Positions 24,952-34,400 of a DNA stretch of 64,000 nucleotides are shown piece after piece. Positions within the stretch are counted from its first letter, which is position 1, and each line of letters starts with the position of its first letter. Origin of the DNA: Sphingomonas hengshuiensis. Lineage in GTDB: Bacteria; Pseudomonadota; Alphaproteobacteria; Sphingomonadales; Sphingomonadaceae. The position numbers were made by a program, and so were the translations under genes. The notes beneath the pieces are model-generated. The model worked only from the letters and a program-made list of their open reading frames with translations, was not told the origin of the DNA and did no database searches. The stretch lies in NCBI RefSeq assembly GCF_000935025.1, contig NZ_CP010836.1:1302001-1366000 (forward strand), in the 5' to 3' direction.

Positions 24952-26816
24952 GCATCCTCGAATTCCCGCGGGTCTATTTCGGCGGCCAGGTCAGCTGGGA
25001 CCCGATCACGACCAACAACAACACCATGCCGACCTGGGTGGCGGCCTATGACGAGGCCAATGCCGATCCGAAACTGGGCCGCGACCCGGTCACCACAAAG
25101 CTGGTCGGCGACTATCGCAAGGCGGCGGTCGCGCAGATTCCGCAGCAGAATTGGGACCCGGACGGCACCCACCGCTCGATCTTCTATAACTGCTGCGTTT
25201 CGGGGGTGGACCTGGGGAAGGGCCTCGACACCAAGGACCCGTTCGTCAAGGCGCCCGTCAATCTCGCGGGCATGCTCGTCGATGCCGAACCTTATGGGCC
25301 CTATACGTCGCAGCTCTTCTTCGACGCGCTCGGCCTAGGCATCAATGGCGGTTGTCGCATCCTTGGCGTGCCGGTGCGGCGGTCGAGCGACCGTTACATC
25401 AATTTCTTCGCCAACCAATCGAACAACATGATCGCCGGCGTCGCCTCGGTGCTGTGGCAGAGCTGCTACCAATGGGAGGGCGAACTGGACGCCGCCCATC
25501 CGACGCTGCGCATCGATCCCTATGATTCACCTGTCCTGCAGGCGCTCAGGCGCCAGATGGGTCAGCCTGGGGTGAAGGGTCTGATGGTCCGCTTCGTCAC
25601 CTACGACACGGTCTATTACAACGACCCCGCGCTATCGAATTCCTCGCCCGACGTCGCCAAACACGCTGCGGACCTTTTGGCCAAGTTCGCGGCCGGAGGC
25701 TTCCAGCCCAACCCTGCGCGCAGCCCGATGGTGGGGACGGTGGGCATCTGGCGCGATGGCGATCCGATGCACGAGCCGGGCGACCGCGCGCTGCTGACGA
25801 GCCAGACCCCCGTGCCGGTGGGCGGCGGCGCACCGCCCGTCCCGTTCGGGAGCGGCTGGGCGAGAATCGATGTGGAGAATAACCGTATCGCGCTCGATCT
25901 CAGCAACTGCGTCCCCTGGATCAACCGCACGCCGGACAAGGCGGATGTCGGCGAGATCTCGCTCGAGGCCGGGGGGAAGACGATCGCCGCGCTGTCTCCC
26001 GCGGACTATGCGCAGGCCAGCTATGAGGCGACATCGGGGATCGTCGATATCCCGATCCCGCCCGCGTCGCTGCCGCTGCTCGACGGCGATCTCTCGCTGG
26101 TCGCCAAGGTCGACGGGAATCCGGTGACCTTGTTGGCAGAAAAGGCCCTGCGCGCGATCCCGCTCGAGCCCAATCTCTATGTCGACCAGGATGATCCCGC
26201 CACGGCCGAGGTGCAGGTCTATGATCGCGGCAAGCCGGCCGGGAAGGGCATCACCGTGACCATGTCCGAGGTCGGCTCGCTTGAGAATGATCCGCTGGTC
26301 GCAATGACCGACGACCATGGCATCGCGCGCTTCCCGCTCAAGACCAGCGTGCCGACCGTGACCCAATTGGTGTTCCAGCCCGGGCCCGATCCGATGCTGC
26401 CGGTCACATCGAACAGCTTCGATCCGCAGGTTTTCACCTATATGTATCTGCGCGTGCTGCCGGCGGACGACGATGTCGCCGCGCTGCCGCCGACCTGGGC
26501 GAACGTCCATGACAAAGTGCTCTCCTATTGGGAGGCGCTGGCGCCGTGCATGGATAATTGGCTCCCGCTCGGCGACGAGAAGCAGGTGCGCGCCTATGCC
26601 GCCGTGCTGCGCAAGCTGACCGCGACGGACTATTTCGAGCGCTTCCGCTATATGCCGGTGACGCGCGACCTGACCCGGGGACAGCGGACCCTGCTCTACA
26701 ACTTCCTCGACAGTCCGGCCACCGCGCCGCCGTCCGACGGGGCCAAGCTGAAGGCGGGCGCGCCCGAAGCCGGGGACACAAGCGACTTCGGCAAGCTCGC
26801 GCGCGCGATGCGCTGA
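24948..26816 (+). CDS. Protein resembling the N-terminal half of VioB
   Basis: A 622-residue protein without signal peptide. Its first residues M-S-I-L-E-F-P-R-V-Y-F-G-G closely follow the opening of VioB (M-S-I-L-D-F-P-R-I-H-F-R-G), and later parts have the same flavour: a V-G-T-V-G-I-W-R-D-G-D segment like V-V-G-L-W-R-R-G in VioB, and a D-L-S-N-C-V-P-W strand. The ferritin-like half of VioB is absent here and is encoded by the preceding gene, overlapping by ATGA. The two products therefore probably assemble into a VioB-like complex. None of VioA, VioE, VioC/D or an amino-acid oxidase is in the window. The assignment rests on recalled similarity; the reaction is unknown. Confidence 0.68.
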   Translation: MSILEFPRVYFGGQVSWDPITTNNNTMPTWVAAYDEANADPKLGRDPVTTKLVGDYRKAAVAQIPQQNWDPDGTHRSIFYNCCVSGVDLGKGLDTKDPFVKAPVNLAGMLVDAEPYGPYTSQLFFDALGLGINGGCRILGVPVRRSSDRYINFFANQSNNMIAGVASVLWQSCYQWEGELDAAHPTLRIDPYDSPVLQALRRQMGQPGVKGLMVRFVTYDTVYYNDPALSNSSPDVAKHAADLLAKFAAGGFQPNPARSPMVGTVGIWRDGDPMHEPGDRALLTSQTPVPVGGGAPPVPFGSGWARIDVENNRIALDLSNCVPWINRTPDKADVGEISLEAGGKTIAALSPADYAQASYEATSGIVDIPIPPASLPLLDGDLSLVAKVDGNPVTLLAEKALRAIPLEPNLYVDQDDPATAEVQVYDRGKPAGKGITVTMSEVGSLENDPLVAMTDDHGIARFPLKTSVPTVTQLVFQPGPDPMLPVTSNSFDPQVFTYMYLRVLPADDDVAALPPTWANVHDKVLSYWEALAPCMDNWLPLGDEKQVRAYAAVLRKLTATDYFERFRYMPVTRDLTRGQRTLLYNFLDSPATAPPSDGAKLKAGAPEAGDTSDFGKLARAMR

Positions 26817-26819
26817 CCG

Positions 26820-28670
26820 TTGCGGGCAAGCCTGTCCCTGGCGGCGCTCGCCGGCGCCGTGGCCGCTGCGCCCTGTGCGCAGGCCCAGGAGGCGGGCGAT
26901 GGCAGCATTGTGGTCACGGCGTCGCGCACCGGCGCGGACGCGCAGGTCGCCGTGGCCGACCGCGCGGCGATCGCGCGCCGCCAGCCCGCTTCGCTGCTGG
27001 AGGTGCTCGACGCGCTGCCCGGCGTCCGCGCCTTCCCGACCGGCGGCCCCGCGGGGGGCAGCTTCCTCTCGATCCGCGGCGGCGAACCCAATTTTACGGC
27101 GGTGATGCTCGACGGGGTTCGGCTCAACGATCCCACCAACAGCGCGGGCGGCGCCTTCGACTTCGCGCTGCTCGATCCGCTGCTCGTCGAGCGGGTCGAA
27201 GTGTCGCGCGTCGCCGCCTCCCCCATCCACGGGTCGGACGCGCTGTCGGGCGTGGTCCATATCGTCACCCGCGATCCCGCCGGCCCCGGCGTCCGGGTCG
27301 GCGGGCAGGGCTGGCTCGACAGCCGCTATGGCGGCGCGGCCTCGGCCAGCGTTTCGGGCGGTTGGGAAGGCGGTGGGCTGACCGTCGCCGGCGCCGGGTA
27401 TCGCAGCGGCGATGGCGATCCTGCGGGGGCGCTCGATCGCACCCAGGCCTTTGCCCGTGCGCGCCAGTCGATCGGCAGTTTCCGCCTGTCCGCGCTTGGA
27501 CTGCACGCCGAGACGCGCGGCACCGGCTTTCCCGAGGACAGCGGCGGCCCGCTGCTCGCGTCGATCCGCACCCGCGAAGCCCGCAAGGGCTACCTCACGC
27601 TCGCGGCGCTCTCGCTGACGCGCGCGCCGGGCGCGGCAGTCCGGCCGAGCCTGTCGCTCGCCTGGTCGCGCCAGCGTGCCGAGAGCAGTGCGCCCGCGAT
27701 TGCGCCGGGCGTACTCGATGGCGTCCCCGCAACCACCTCCGACACGCGGTTCACGCGGATCGAGGCGATCGGTTCGCTCGCCGCGGATCTCGGCCCGCTC
27801 ACCCTCTCTGCGGGTGGGACGGTGCTGCGCGAGGACGGGCGGAGCCGGGGCACGCTCGATTTCGGCTTTCCCGTGCCCGTGGCGTTCGCGCTCAGGCGCG
27901 TGACCTATAGCGGGTTCGGTGAAGCAACGCTTCGCATCGCGGGCGGCGTCACGCTGACCGGCGCGGCGCGCTACGACACGCTCGACGCAGGCAGCGGCAA
28001 CTGGACCGGCGGAGGCCATTTGCGGTGGGAGGTGGTTCCTGGCGGCCCGCGCCTGTTCGCGCATGTCGCCAGCGGGTATAAACGCCCCAGCCTCTACGCG
28101 CTCAGCCATCCGCTGATCGGTAACCCCGCGCTCGCGTCCGAGACCGGGCGCAGCGTGGATGTCGGCGTCGAGCTGCCGCTTCCCGGTGGGCAGGCGAGCG
28201 TCGCCCTGTTCGACAATCGCTTCCGCAACCTGATCGATTTCGATCCCGTCGAGTTTCGCCTCGTCAACCGCGATACTGTCGGCACGCGGGGAGGGGAGGG
28301 GGCGCTGCTCCTCGCGCTTGGCGGCGGCTGGTCGGGCGCGGGGACGATCACCTATCTGGCGCTCGATAGCGCGACGCCGCTGCGGGGGCGCCCCCGCTGG
28401 AACGGGAGTTTGCGCCTCACCTGGGAGAGCGGGCCATGGCGCGCCGAGGCGGCGCTGCGCGGCAATAGTGGTTTCGACGACAGCGCGATCCCGACCGGTG
28501 CGCGGATCACCCCGGGCCATGCCGAGGCCGATGCGGGCCTGCGCTACAGGCTCCGCGACCGCCTCGCGCTCCGGCTGATGCTGCGCAATCTGGGAGACAA
28601 CCGCAGTTGGAACGCGGTGGGCACGCCGCGGCCCGGTCGCAGCCTGCGGCTGTCACTGGTGCTCGATTGA
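26820..28670 (+). CDS. TonB-dependent receptor (BtuB-like size)
   Basis: A 616-residue outer-membrane receptor with a signal peptide (about 1-23, ending A-Q-A-Q) and a plug with S-I-V-V-T-A-S-R-T-G (TonB box region), L-L-E-V-L-D-A-L-P-G-V and V-M-L-D-G-V-R-L-N-D-P. The barrel ends in L-R-L-S-L-V-L-D, so the last residue is Asp rather than Phe, which is unusual. The start must be TTG at 26820: the upstream gene stops at 26814-26816 in the same frame and no ATG or GTG before the signal peptide exists. Position directly after the VioB-like pair suggests uptake of its substrate or of a metal or cofactor; this is inference. Confidence 0.8.
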   Translation: MRASLSLAALAGAVAAAPCAQAQEAGDGSIVVTASRTGADAQVAVADRAAIARRQPASLLEVLDALPGVRAFPTGGPAGGSFLSIRGGEPNFTAVMLDGVRLNDPTNSAGGAFDFALLDPLLVERVEVSRVAASPIHGSDALSGVVHIVTRDPAGPGVRVGGQGWLDSRYGGAASASVSGGWEGGGLTVAGAGYRSGDGDPAGALDRTQAFARARQSIGSFRLSALGLHAETRGTGFPEDSGGPLLASIRTREARKGYLTLAALSLTRAPGAAVRPSLSLAWSRQRAESSAPAIAPGVLDGVPATTSDTRFTRIEAIGSLAADLGPLTLSAGGTVLREDGRSRGTLDFGFPVPVAFALRRVTYSGFGEATLRIAGGVTLTGAARYDTLDAGSGNWTGGGHLRWEVVPGGPRLFAHVASGYKRPSLYALSHPLIGNPALASETGRSVDVGVELPLPGGQASVALFDNRFRNLIDFDPVEFRLVNRDTVGTRGGEGALLLALGGGWSGAGTITYLALDSATPLRGRPRWNGSLRLTWESGPWRAEAALRGNSGFDDSAIPTGARITPGHAEADAGLRYRLRDRLALRLMLRNLGDNRSWNAVGTPRPGRSLRLSLVLD

Positions 28671-28703
28671 CCGCCGTGCGGCACGTGGCTGCGCGCGCCG
28701 CCG

Positions 28704-29372
28704 ATGCCAGAGGATGCGCCCGTGCAGGCTAGCCTCCAGTCCGCGCTTCGAATCGCCGCCGCCATCCTCCTTCTGGCGATGTTTGTCCTTGTGCCTTTCT
28801 TCCTGTTCGGCCCCACGCTCGAAGCGCGGATGGCGGGCAGCATCGGCGTGCCGGGGGTGGCGACCGCCATGGCGGGGGGGACGCTGCTCGCCCTGGACAT
28901 CGTCCTGCCGGTGCCGTCGAGCCTGGTCGCCACCGCCATGGGCGCAGCGCTTGGCGGCTGGCCTGGCGCGTTGGTCAACACGCTCGGACTGACTGCCGGT
29001 TGCTTGTTGGGGCTGGTGATCGGCCGCTCGGGATCCCCGCTTGCCGGGCGTATCCTGGGGCCGGCCCTTTATGCACGATTCGTCCTGTGGATCGAGCGGA
29101 ACGGCGTGGCTGCGGTGCTGCTGTGCAGGGCGGTGCCTGTGCTCGCCGAGGCGTCGATCGTCGCCGCCGGCACCGCGAAGGGCAGGACAGGTCCGCTCCT
29201 GGCGGCCGCAGGCTTCGCCGATCTTTGCCTTGGCGTCCTTTATGCCGTTGCCGGCGCCGCCCAGGGACCGGCCGCCGCGCCATCGGCACCGGCCTTCGCC
29301 GCGGCGGTGGGCATTCCGGTACTCGCCGCGATTGTGTCTCTATCGTGGATAAGGCGGCGGCCTCGCTCGTAA
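28704..29372 (+). CDS. VTT-domain (TVP38/DedA-like) membrane protein
   Basis: A 222-residue inner-membrane protein with about five hydrophobic segments and the VTT/SNARE-associated pattern: D-I-V-L-P-V-P-S-S-L-V-A-T-A-M-G-A-A-L-G-G-W...G-C-L-L-G-L-V-I-G-R, and later L-C-R-A-V-P-V-L-A-E. DedA/TVP38 proteins are lipid scramblase-like or transport proteins. It starts 33 bases after the receptor stop and may share its transcript. It is followed by a hairpin at 29453-29479. Its role beside the VioB-like genes is not known. Confidence 0.74.
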   Translation: MPEDAPVQASLQSALRIAAAILLLAMFVLVPFFLFGPTLEARMAGSIGVPGVATAMAGGTLLALDIVLPVPSSLVATAMGAALGGWPGALVNTLGLTAGCLLGLVIGRSGSPLAGRILGPALYARFVLWIERNGVAAVLLCRAVPVLAEASIVAAGTAKGRTGPLLAAAGFADLCLGVLYAVAGAAQGPAAAPSAPAFAAAVGIPVLAAIVSLSWIRRRPRS

Positions 29373-29798
29373 TGGGCGGCGAGTCAATCGCAGACTCGCT
29401 CCCGCGTTTCACGCGTCCGATCGCATGCATCGCCCCGCCACATTTTCGCTGTCTCCGAGGGTCCTCAGCAACCTCGGAGTGCCCGTTGAATATTTGTGCG
29501 AGCGTGCGGGCATTGCGGCGACCAGTGCACGGCCAGCAGCGGCCGTACAATGAATATGTGCACCGCAGAGCGCAGCCGGCTTAAAGCCCGGCCAGTCGGT
29601 GCGGCCGAATGCAGCACCGCAGGAGGCCGGTACCTGATCTCGGGGCAAGCCCGGCCCTCGACCGCATCACCGCGTCGGCGTCGCCCATATCGAGTATCGT
29701 TTCATAATTCTGTCATCGGACGCGTCTCAACGCCTGGTGTCCATCGCGCCGGATGCGGGCGAGGACCCAACTCATGAGGACGACGGCTCGCTATCCGG
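29373..29798. other. Intergenic region before system C, no gene seen
   Basis: These 426 bases between the VTT gene and the third ECF sigma gene contain no convincing ORF, tRNA or repeat family member. The one structure I see is the hairpin at 29453-29479. The last 100 bases presumably hold the promoter of the sigma gene. Confidence 0.5.
29453..29479 (+). terminator. Hairpin after the VTT gene, possible terminator
   Basis: CTCCGAGG (29453-29460) and CCTCGGAG (29472-29479) form an 8-bp perfect stem with an 11-base loop, 80 bases after the VTT stop. No T-run follows, so it may be only a structural or transcript-end element. Confidence 0.35.
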
Positions 29799-30383
29799 AT
29801 GCAACGCGATCACGACATTGTTGCCCGCTGGGTCGCGCGTGAAATTCTGCCCCACGAAGGCAGGGTCCGCGCATGGCTGGCCAGCCGATGGCGTGGTGCC
29901 GTCGATGTCGACGACATCATTCAGGAAGCCTATTGTCGACTGTCGGCGCTGACCTCGGTCGGGCATATCGAGAACCCGCTCGCCTATTTTCGCCGGACTG
30001 CCCATGCCTCGGCGGTCGACATCCTTCGCCAGACAACCGCAAAAAATATTCTTTCGATGACGGGAAACGACTGGTTCGACGTCCTTGATGAGAGCCCAGC
30101 CGTCGACAGGGCGATGGAAGCCACGGAGGAATTGAGTCGAGTGAACGACGCGCTGGCCAAATTGTCGGACACGTGCCGCCAGGTGATCGAGTTGCGGCGG
30201 ATCGAGGGCTTGTCGCAGCGCGACACGGCCGAGCGGCTGGGCGTAAGCGAGAACGTCGTGGAGAACAGCATCGTTCGCGGCATCAGACGGGTGCTGGCCG
30301 TCATGGCCCACCAGGACGTCGAGACTGGTGGGGATGAGGACAAGCGAGAGGTGGAGCGGATTGGCAAGCACGGTTCTCAGTGA
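29799..30383 (+). CDS. ECF sigma factor, FecI type (system C)
   Basis: A 194-residue ECF sigma factor with region 2 (V-D-V-D-D-I-I-Q-E-A-Y-C-R-L, Y-F-R-R-T-A-H) and region 4 (L-S-D-T-C-R-Q-V-I-E-L-R-R-I-E-G-L-S-Q-R-D-T-A-E-R-L-G-V-S-E-N-V-V-E-N). It is close in type to the system B sigma. ATG 29799 is used; the C-terminal 25 residues are a charged tail. The FecR gene starts four bases after its stop. Confidence 0.86.
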   Translation: MQRDHDIVARWVAREILPHEGRVRAWLASRWRGAVDVDDIIQEAYCRLSALTSVGHIENPLAYFRRTAHASAVDILRQTTAKNILSMTGNDWFDVLDESPAVDRAMEATEELSRVNDALAKLSDTCRQVIELRRIEGLSQRDTAERLGVSENVVENSIVRGIRRVLAVMAHQDVETGGDEDKREVERIGKHGSQ

Positions 30384-30387
30384 CGAC

Positions 30388-31392
30388 ATGAACGAGCAGG
30401 CGGCTCACTGGGCTGCGCGCGCGCTGGATGGCGAGATCCCGGCCGCGATGGCGGGCGACTTCGGCGCGTGGATGGCGGCGGATCGCCGCCACCGCGGTGC
30501 TTATCTGCGCGCGCGCGCCGCGCTGTACGCGATCGAGGACACGGTCCTGGAACATCGCGATGCCGCGAGAGGGGATAGGCGCCCGGCGATTGTCGCAGTC
30601 GCCCGCAAGGAGGACGACGCGCCCGTTGATGCGTCCCGCCCGCTTGGCCGGGGCTGGAGCCAGCGGATCATGGTCGGTGGCACGCTGGCGGCGTCGCTGG
30701 CGCTGGCGGTGGGGCTGGGCGTGCCGGCGCTGTCGCCAACGCGCGTGCCGCCGCGCCCAGCCGTCGGGCGCGCGCTGACGCTGGCCGATGGCTCGGTCGC
30801 CACGCTGGGCGACGGCGCCCGGATCGACTTCGCGATGCGCGACGGCGTGCGGAAGGTGGTGCTGCTCCAGGGCGAAGCGACGTTCGATGTCGCCAAGGAT
30901 CGCCAGCATCCGTTCGTGGTGCAGTCCGGCGACGTCTATGCGCAGGCGACTGGCACGCACTATTCGGTGCGGCGTGTCGGCGCTGCCGGCGGTGCGGTGC
31001 GCGTGAAGGAAGGCAGCGTATTGGTATGGGGCAGGGACGAGCGCGACCAGGCGGTGGTGCTCCGCGCGGGCGACGCGCTGACGCTGGAGCCCGGAACCGG
31101 CCACCCCGACAGGACGGAAGCGGCGCGACCGGCATCCCCGCCACCGCCACCGCCACCGCCGCCGGAACTGGCGCAGATCTCGCTCGACAACGTCACGATC
31201 GAGGCGGCTGCGCGACGCTTCAACCGGATCAACCGCGCCCAGATCGTCATCGCCGATCCCGCCGTTGGCCAGGTCCGCATCGTCGGGCTGTTCCGTGCGA
31301 ACGACCCAGAGCGGTTCGCCGAAGCGGCTGCGGCAGTTGCGGGCGCCATCGTCGAAGTCAGAGGCGACAGAATTGAAGTAAAAATGAAATAA
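30388..31392 (+). CDS. FecR-type regulator (system C)
   Basis: A 334-residue FecR protein. The N-terminal domain (A-A-H-W-A-A-R-A-L-D-G...W-M-A-A-D-R-R-H-R-G-A-Y) binds sigma. One transmembrane helix lies near residues 95-113. The FecR domain follows (L-A-D-G-S-V-A-T-L-G-D-G-A-R-I-D-F and F-V-V-Q-S-G-D-V-Y-A-Q-A-T-G-T). A run of nine prolines near residue 253 links it to the C-terminal DUF4974-like domain. The poly-proline linker is a distinctive feature of this copy. It lies between sigma C and receptor C. Confidence 0.86.
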   Translation: MNEQAAHWAARALDGEIPAAMAGDFGAWMAADRRHRGAYLRARAALYAIEDTVLEHRDAARGDRRPAIVAVARKEDDAPVDASRPLGRGWSQRIMVGGTLAASLALAVGLGVPALSPTRVPPRPAVGRALTLADGSVATLGDGARIDFAMRDGVRKVVLLQGEATFDVAKDRQHPFVVQSGDVYAQATGTHYSVRRVGAAGGAVRVKEGSVLVWGRDERDQAVVLRAGDALTLEPGTGHPDRTEAARPASPPPPPPPPPELAQISLDNVTIEAAARRFNRINRAQIVIADPAVGQVRIVGLFRANDPERFAEAAAAVAGAIVEVRGDRIEVKMK

Positions 31393-31485
31393 TAATGACG
31401 CGTTAAATTAATATTTCCGGCGGTGACGGAAATATATCTGCGGCCCTGTCTTTAGTCGTGAAAACACCAAAGTGGGGACGCATTC

Positions 31486-34400
31486 ATGATTTCGAAACAT
31501 CTTCGGGCGAGCGCGGCGATTGTCGTGGTCGCAAGTGCAATTTGCGCGCCTGTCGCAGCCCAGGCTCAGGCCCGGGTCCAAGTGTTCGAGGTGGCCGCCC
31601 AGCCGGCTTCGACAGGGGTCAAGGCACTCGCCCGGCAGGCGGGCATCCAGGTCATCGTTGCCGGGGCCGATGTCGACGGGCGCACCACGAATCGTGTGAC
31701 GGGCAAGCTGGACACGCGCGAGGCGCTGGAGGCGCTGATCGCCAATACCGGCCTGATCATCCGCTCCTTCGACGGGCGGACCGCCGTGCTGGGCCTGGAG
31801 ACCGCCGACGCCGCCTCCGAGCTGGTCGTCACCGGATCGCGCGTCGTCCGTAATGGCTATCAGGCGCCGACGCCGCTGACCGTGCTGAGCGGCGACGAGA
31901 TCGCCCGCTCCGCGCAGGTCAACATCGCCGAGCAGATCAATCGCCTGCCTGCGCTGGCCGGCAGCAACAATCCGCGCAACACCGCGAGCAACATCAGCGG
32001 CGGCTTCATGGGCATCAGCACGCTGAACCTGCGCAATCTGGGCGCGACGCGCACGCTGGTGTTGCTCGACAGCCAGCGGTTGCCCGCCGCTTCGCTCAAC
32101 GGCCTGGTCGACGCCAATTCGATCCCAAGCGCGCTGGTGAAGCGCGTCGACATCGTCACCGGCGGCGCGTCGGCCGCCTGGGGCTCCGATGCCGTAGCCG
32201 GCGTCGTCAACTTCGTCCTCGATCGCGACTTCACCGGGGTGAAAGGCAGCGTCCAGGGCGGCGTCACCACCTATGGCGACGACAAGAATTACCGGGTGTC
32301 GCTCAGCGCCGGCACCGGCTTCGCCGACGGCCGCGGCCATTTCCTGATCAGCGCCGAGAACTGGTATAGCGAGGGCATCGAAGGCATGCCGCGCGACTGG
32401 TATCGTGGGCGCAAGACGCTGTTCAACCCCAATTACACCGCCACCAACGGCCAGCCCGAATATCTGGTGCGCGACGGAGTCGGCTATACGACGGTGGCGC
32501 CGGGCGGAATCGTGACGACCGGCCCGTTGCGGGGCTTGTACTTCGGGCCGGGCGGCACGCCGGGACAGCTCAACTTCGGTTCGATCGTCAACAACCCGTT
32601 CATGGTCGGCGGCGACTGGCGCTACACCGATTTCGGCAACGGCCCGCAGAATCTGGATCCCGAAGTCTCGCACAAGAGCGTCTTCTCGCGCCTGAGCTAC
32701 GGCATTACCGACAGCGTCGAGCTGTTCGGCGAATTCTCGTACGTCCAGGCGAAGACCAAAACCACCGGCACGCCGATGTTCAACTTTGGCGGCCTGATCA
32801 TCCAGCGCGACAATGCGTTCCTGCCCGATGCGGTGCGCCAGCGGATGGTCGATCTGGGCGAGAGCACGCTGAATGTCGGGAGCTGGAACGCGGCGATCGG
32901 CGGCATCGTCACCGAAACCCGCCACGACCTGTATCGCTATGTTCTGGGCGCCGAGGGCCGTTTCAACGGCTTCGGCACGGACTGGCGCTGGAACATCCGC
33001 GCCAACCGCAACGTCAGCAAGTTCTTCAACGGCACCACCCTGCCGATCACGGCGAATTACAGAGCGGCGATCGACGCGGTGCGCGCGCCCAGCGGCGCGA
33101 TCGTGTGCCGCTCCACCCTGACCGACCCCGGCAATGGCTGCGTGCCCCTGAACATCCTCGGCACCGGCGTGGCCTCGTCGGCCGGGCTCGATTATGTGAT
33201 GGGTCATTCCTATCTCAACGCCACGATCACCCAGGACATCGTCTCGGCGACGGTGCGCGGCGAGCCGATGTCCACCTGGGCCGGGCCGGTCTCGATGGCC
33301 TTCGGCGTCGAGCATCGCCGCGAGGAGGAATCGGGCCAGAGCGATCCGCTATCGCTGAAGAACAGCTATTGGGCTGGCAACTACAAGCCGATCCATGGCG
33401 CCTACACGGTCAGGGAAGCGTTCCTCGAAGTCGTCGTGCCGCTGGCGGCGAATACCAGCTGGGCGCGGTCGCTCGACCTTAACGCGGCGATCCGCGCGAC
33501 CGACTACAGCACTTCGGGCTATGTCACGACCTGGAAGGCGGGCCTCACCTATGCGCCGGTGCCCGACATCCGGTTTCGCGTAACCCGTTCGCGCGATATC
33601 CGCGCCGGCAACCTGTCCGAGCTCTTCCAGGCGGGCCAGACCAACACCACGACCCTGGTCGATCCGTTCAAGGACAACCAGTCCTATACCGTCTTCCAGA
33701 CGACCGTCGGCAACCCGGTGGTGCGCCCGGAAAAGGCCGACACGCTCAATCTTGGCGCGGTGTTCCAGCCCGGCTTCCTTCCCGGCCTCTCGGCTTCGGT
33801 CGATTATTTCGATATCCAGGTGAAAGACGCGATCGCCACGCTGGGATCGAGCACGATCATCAACCAGTGCTTCCAGGGCAATGCGTCGCTTTGCTCGCTG
33901 ATCGAGCGCGACTCGGCGGGGTTCATGACCGAGATATTCCTGCGGCCGATCAACCTCGCCCGCCAGACGGTGCGCGGGCTGGATTTCGAGCTGGGCTATC
34001 GCATGCCGGTACTGGGGGACGGCGTGCTGTCGTTCCGTGGCCTCGGCACGCGCTATCTCGAAAGCAGTTCGGACAACGGCATCAATCCGCCAACCTCCAA
34101 CCTTGGCGAGAACACCGGGGTGCCGACCTGGCGCTATCTGGCCGAGATCGCGCTCGACAAGGGGCCGGCGTCGCTTTCGGTCACCGGTCGCGGCTTCAGC
34201 GACGGCGTGATCTCGAACAGCTTCATCGAATGCACGACCAACTGCCCGACCTCGACCAGCCTTAATCGCACGATCGACAACAACCATGTCGACGGCGCCT
34301 TCTATATCGACCTGTCGGCCAGCTATGCGATCAACGATGGCGTGAAATTCTACATCGCGGTGGACAATGTCGCGAACAAGGCGCCAGCGCCTTACGCCCC

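Noticed and set aside
23878..26816. A violacein or indolocarbazole cluster
   Set aside because: Only the VioB-like part is present. No VioA/RebO-type oxidase, VioE or flavin monooxygenases are in the window.
25632..28520. A 962-codon open frame on the minus strand
   Set aside because: It is opposite the VioB-N-like and TBDR genes and has shadow composition without domain signals.
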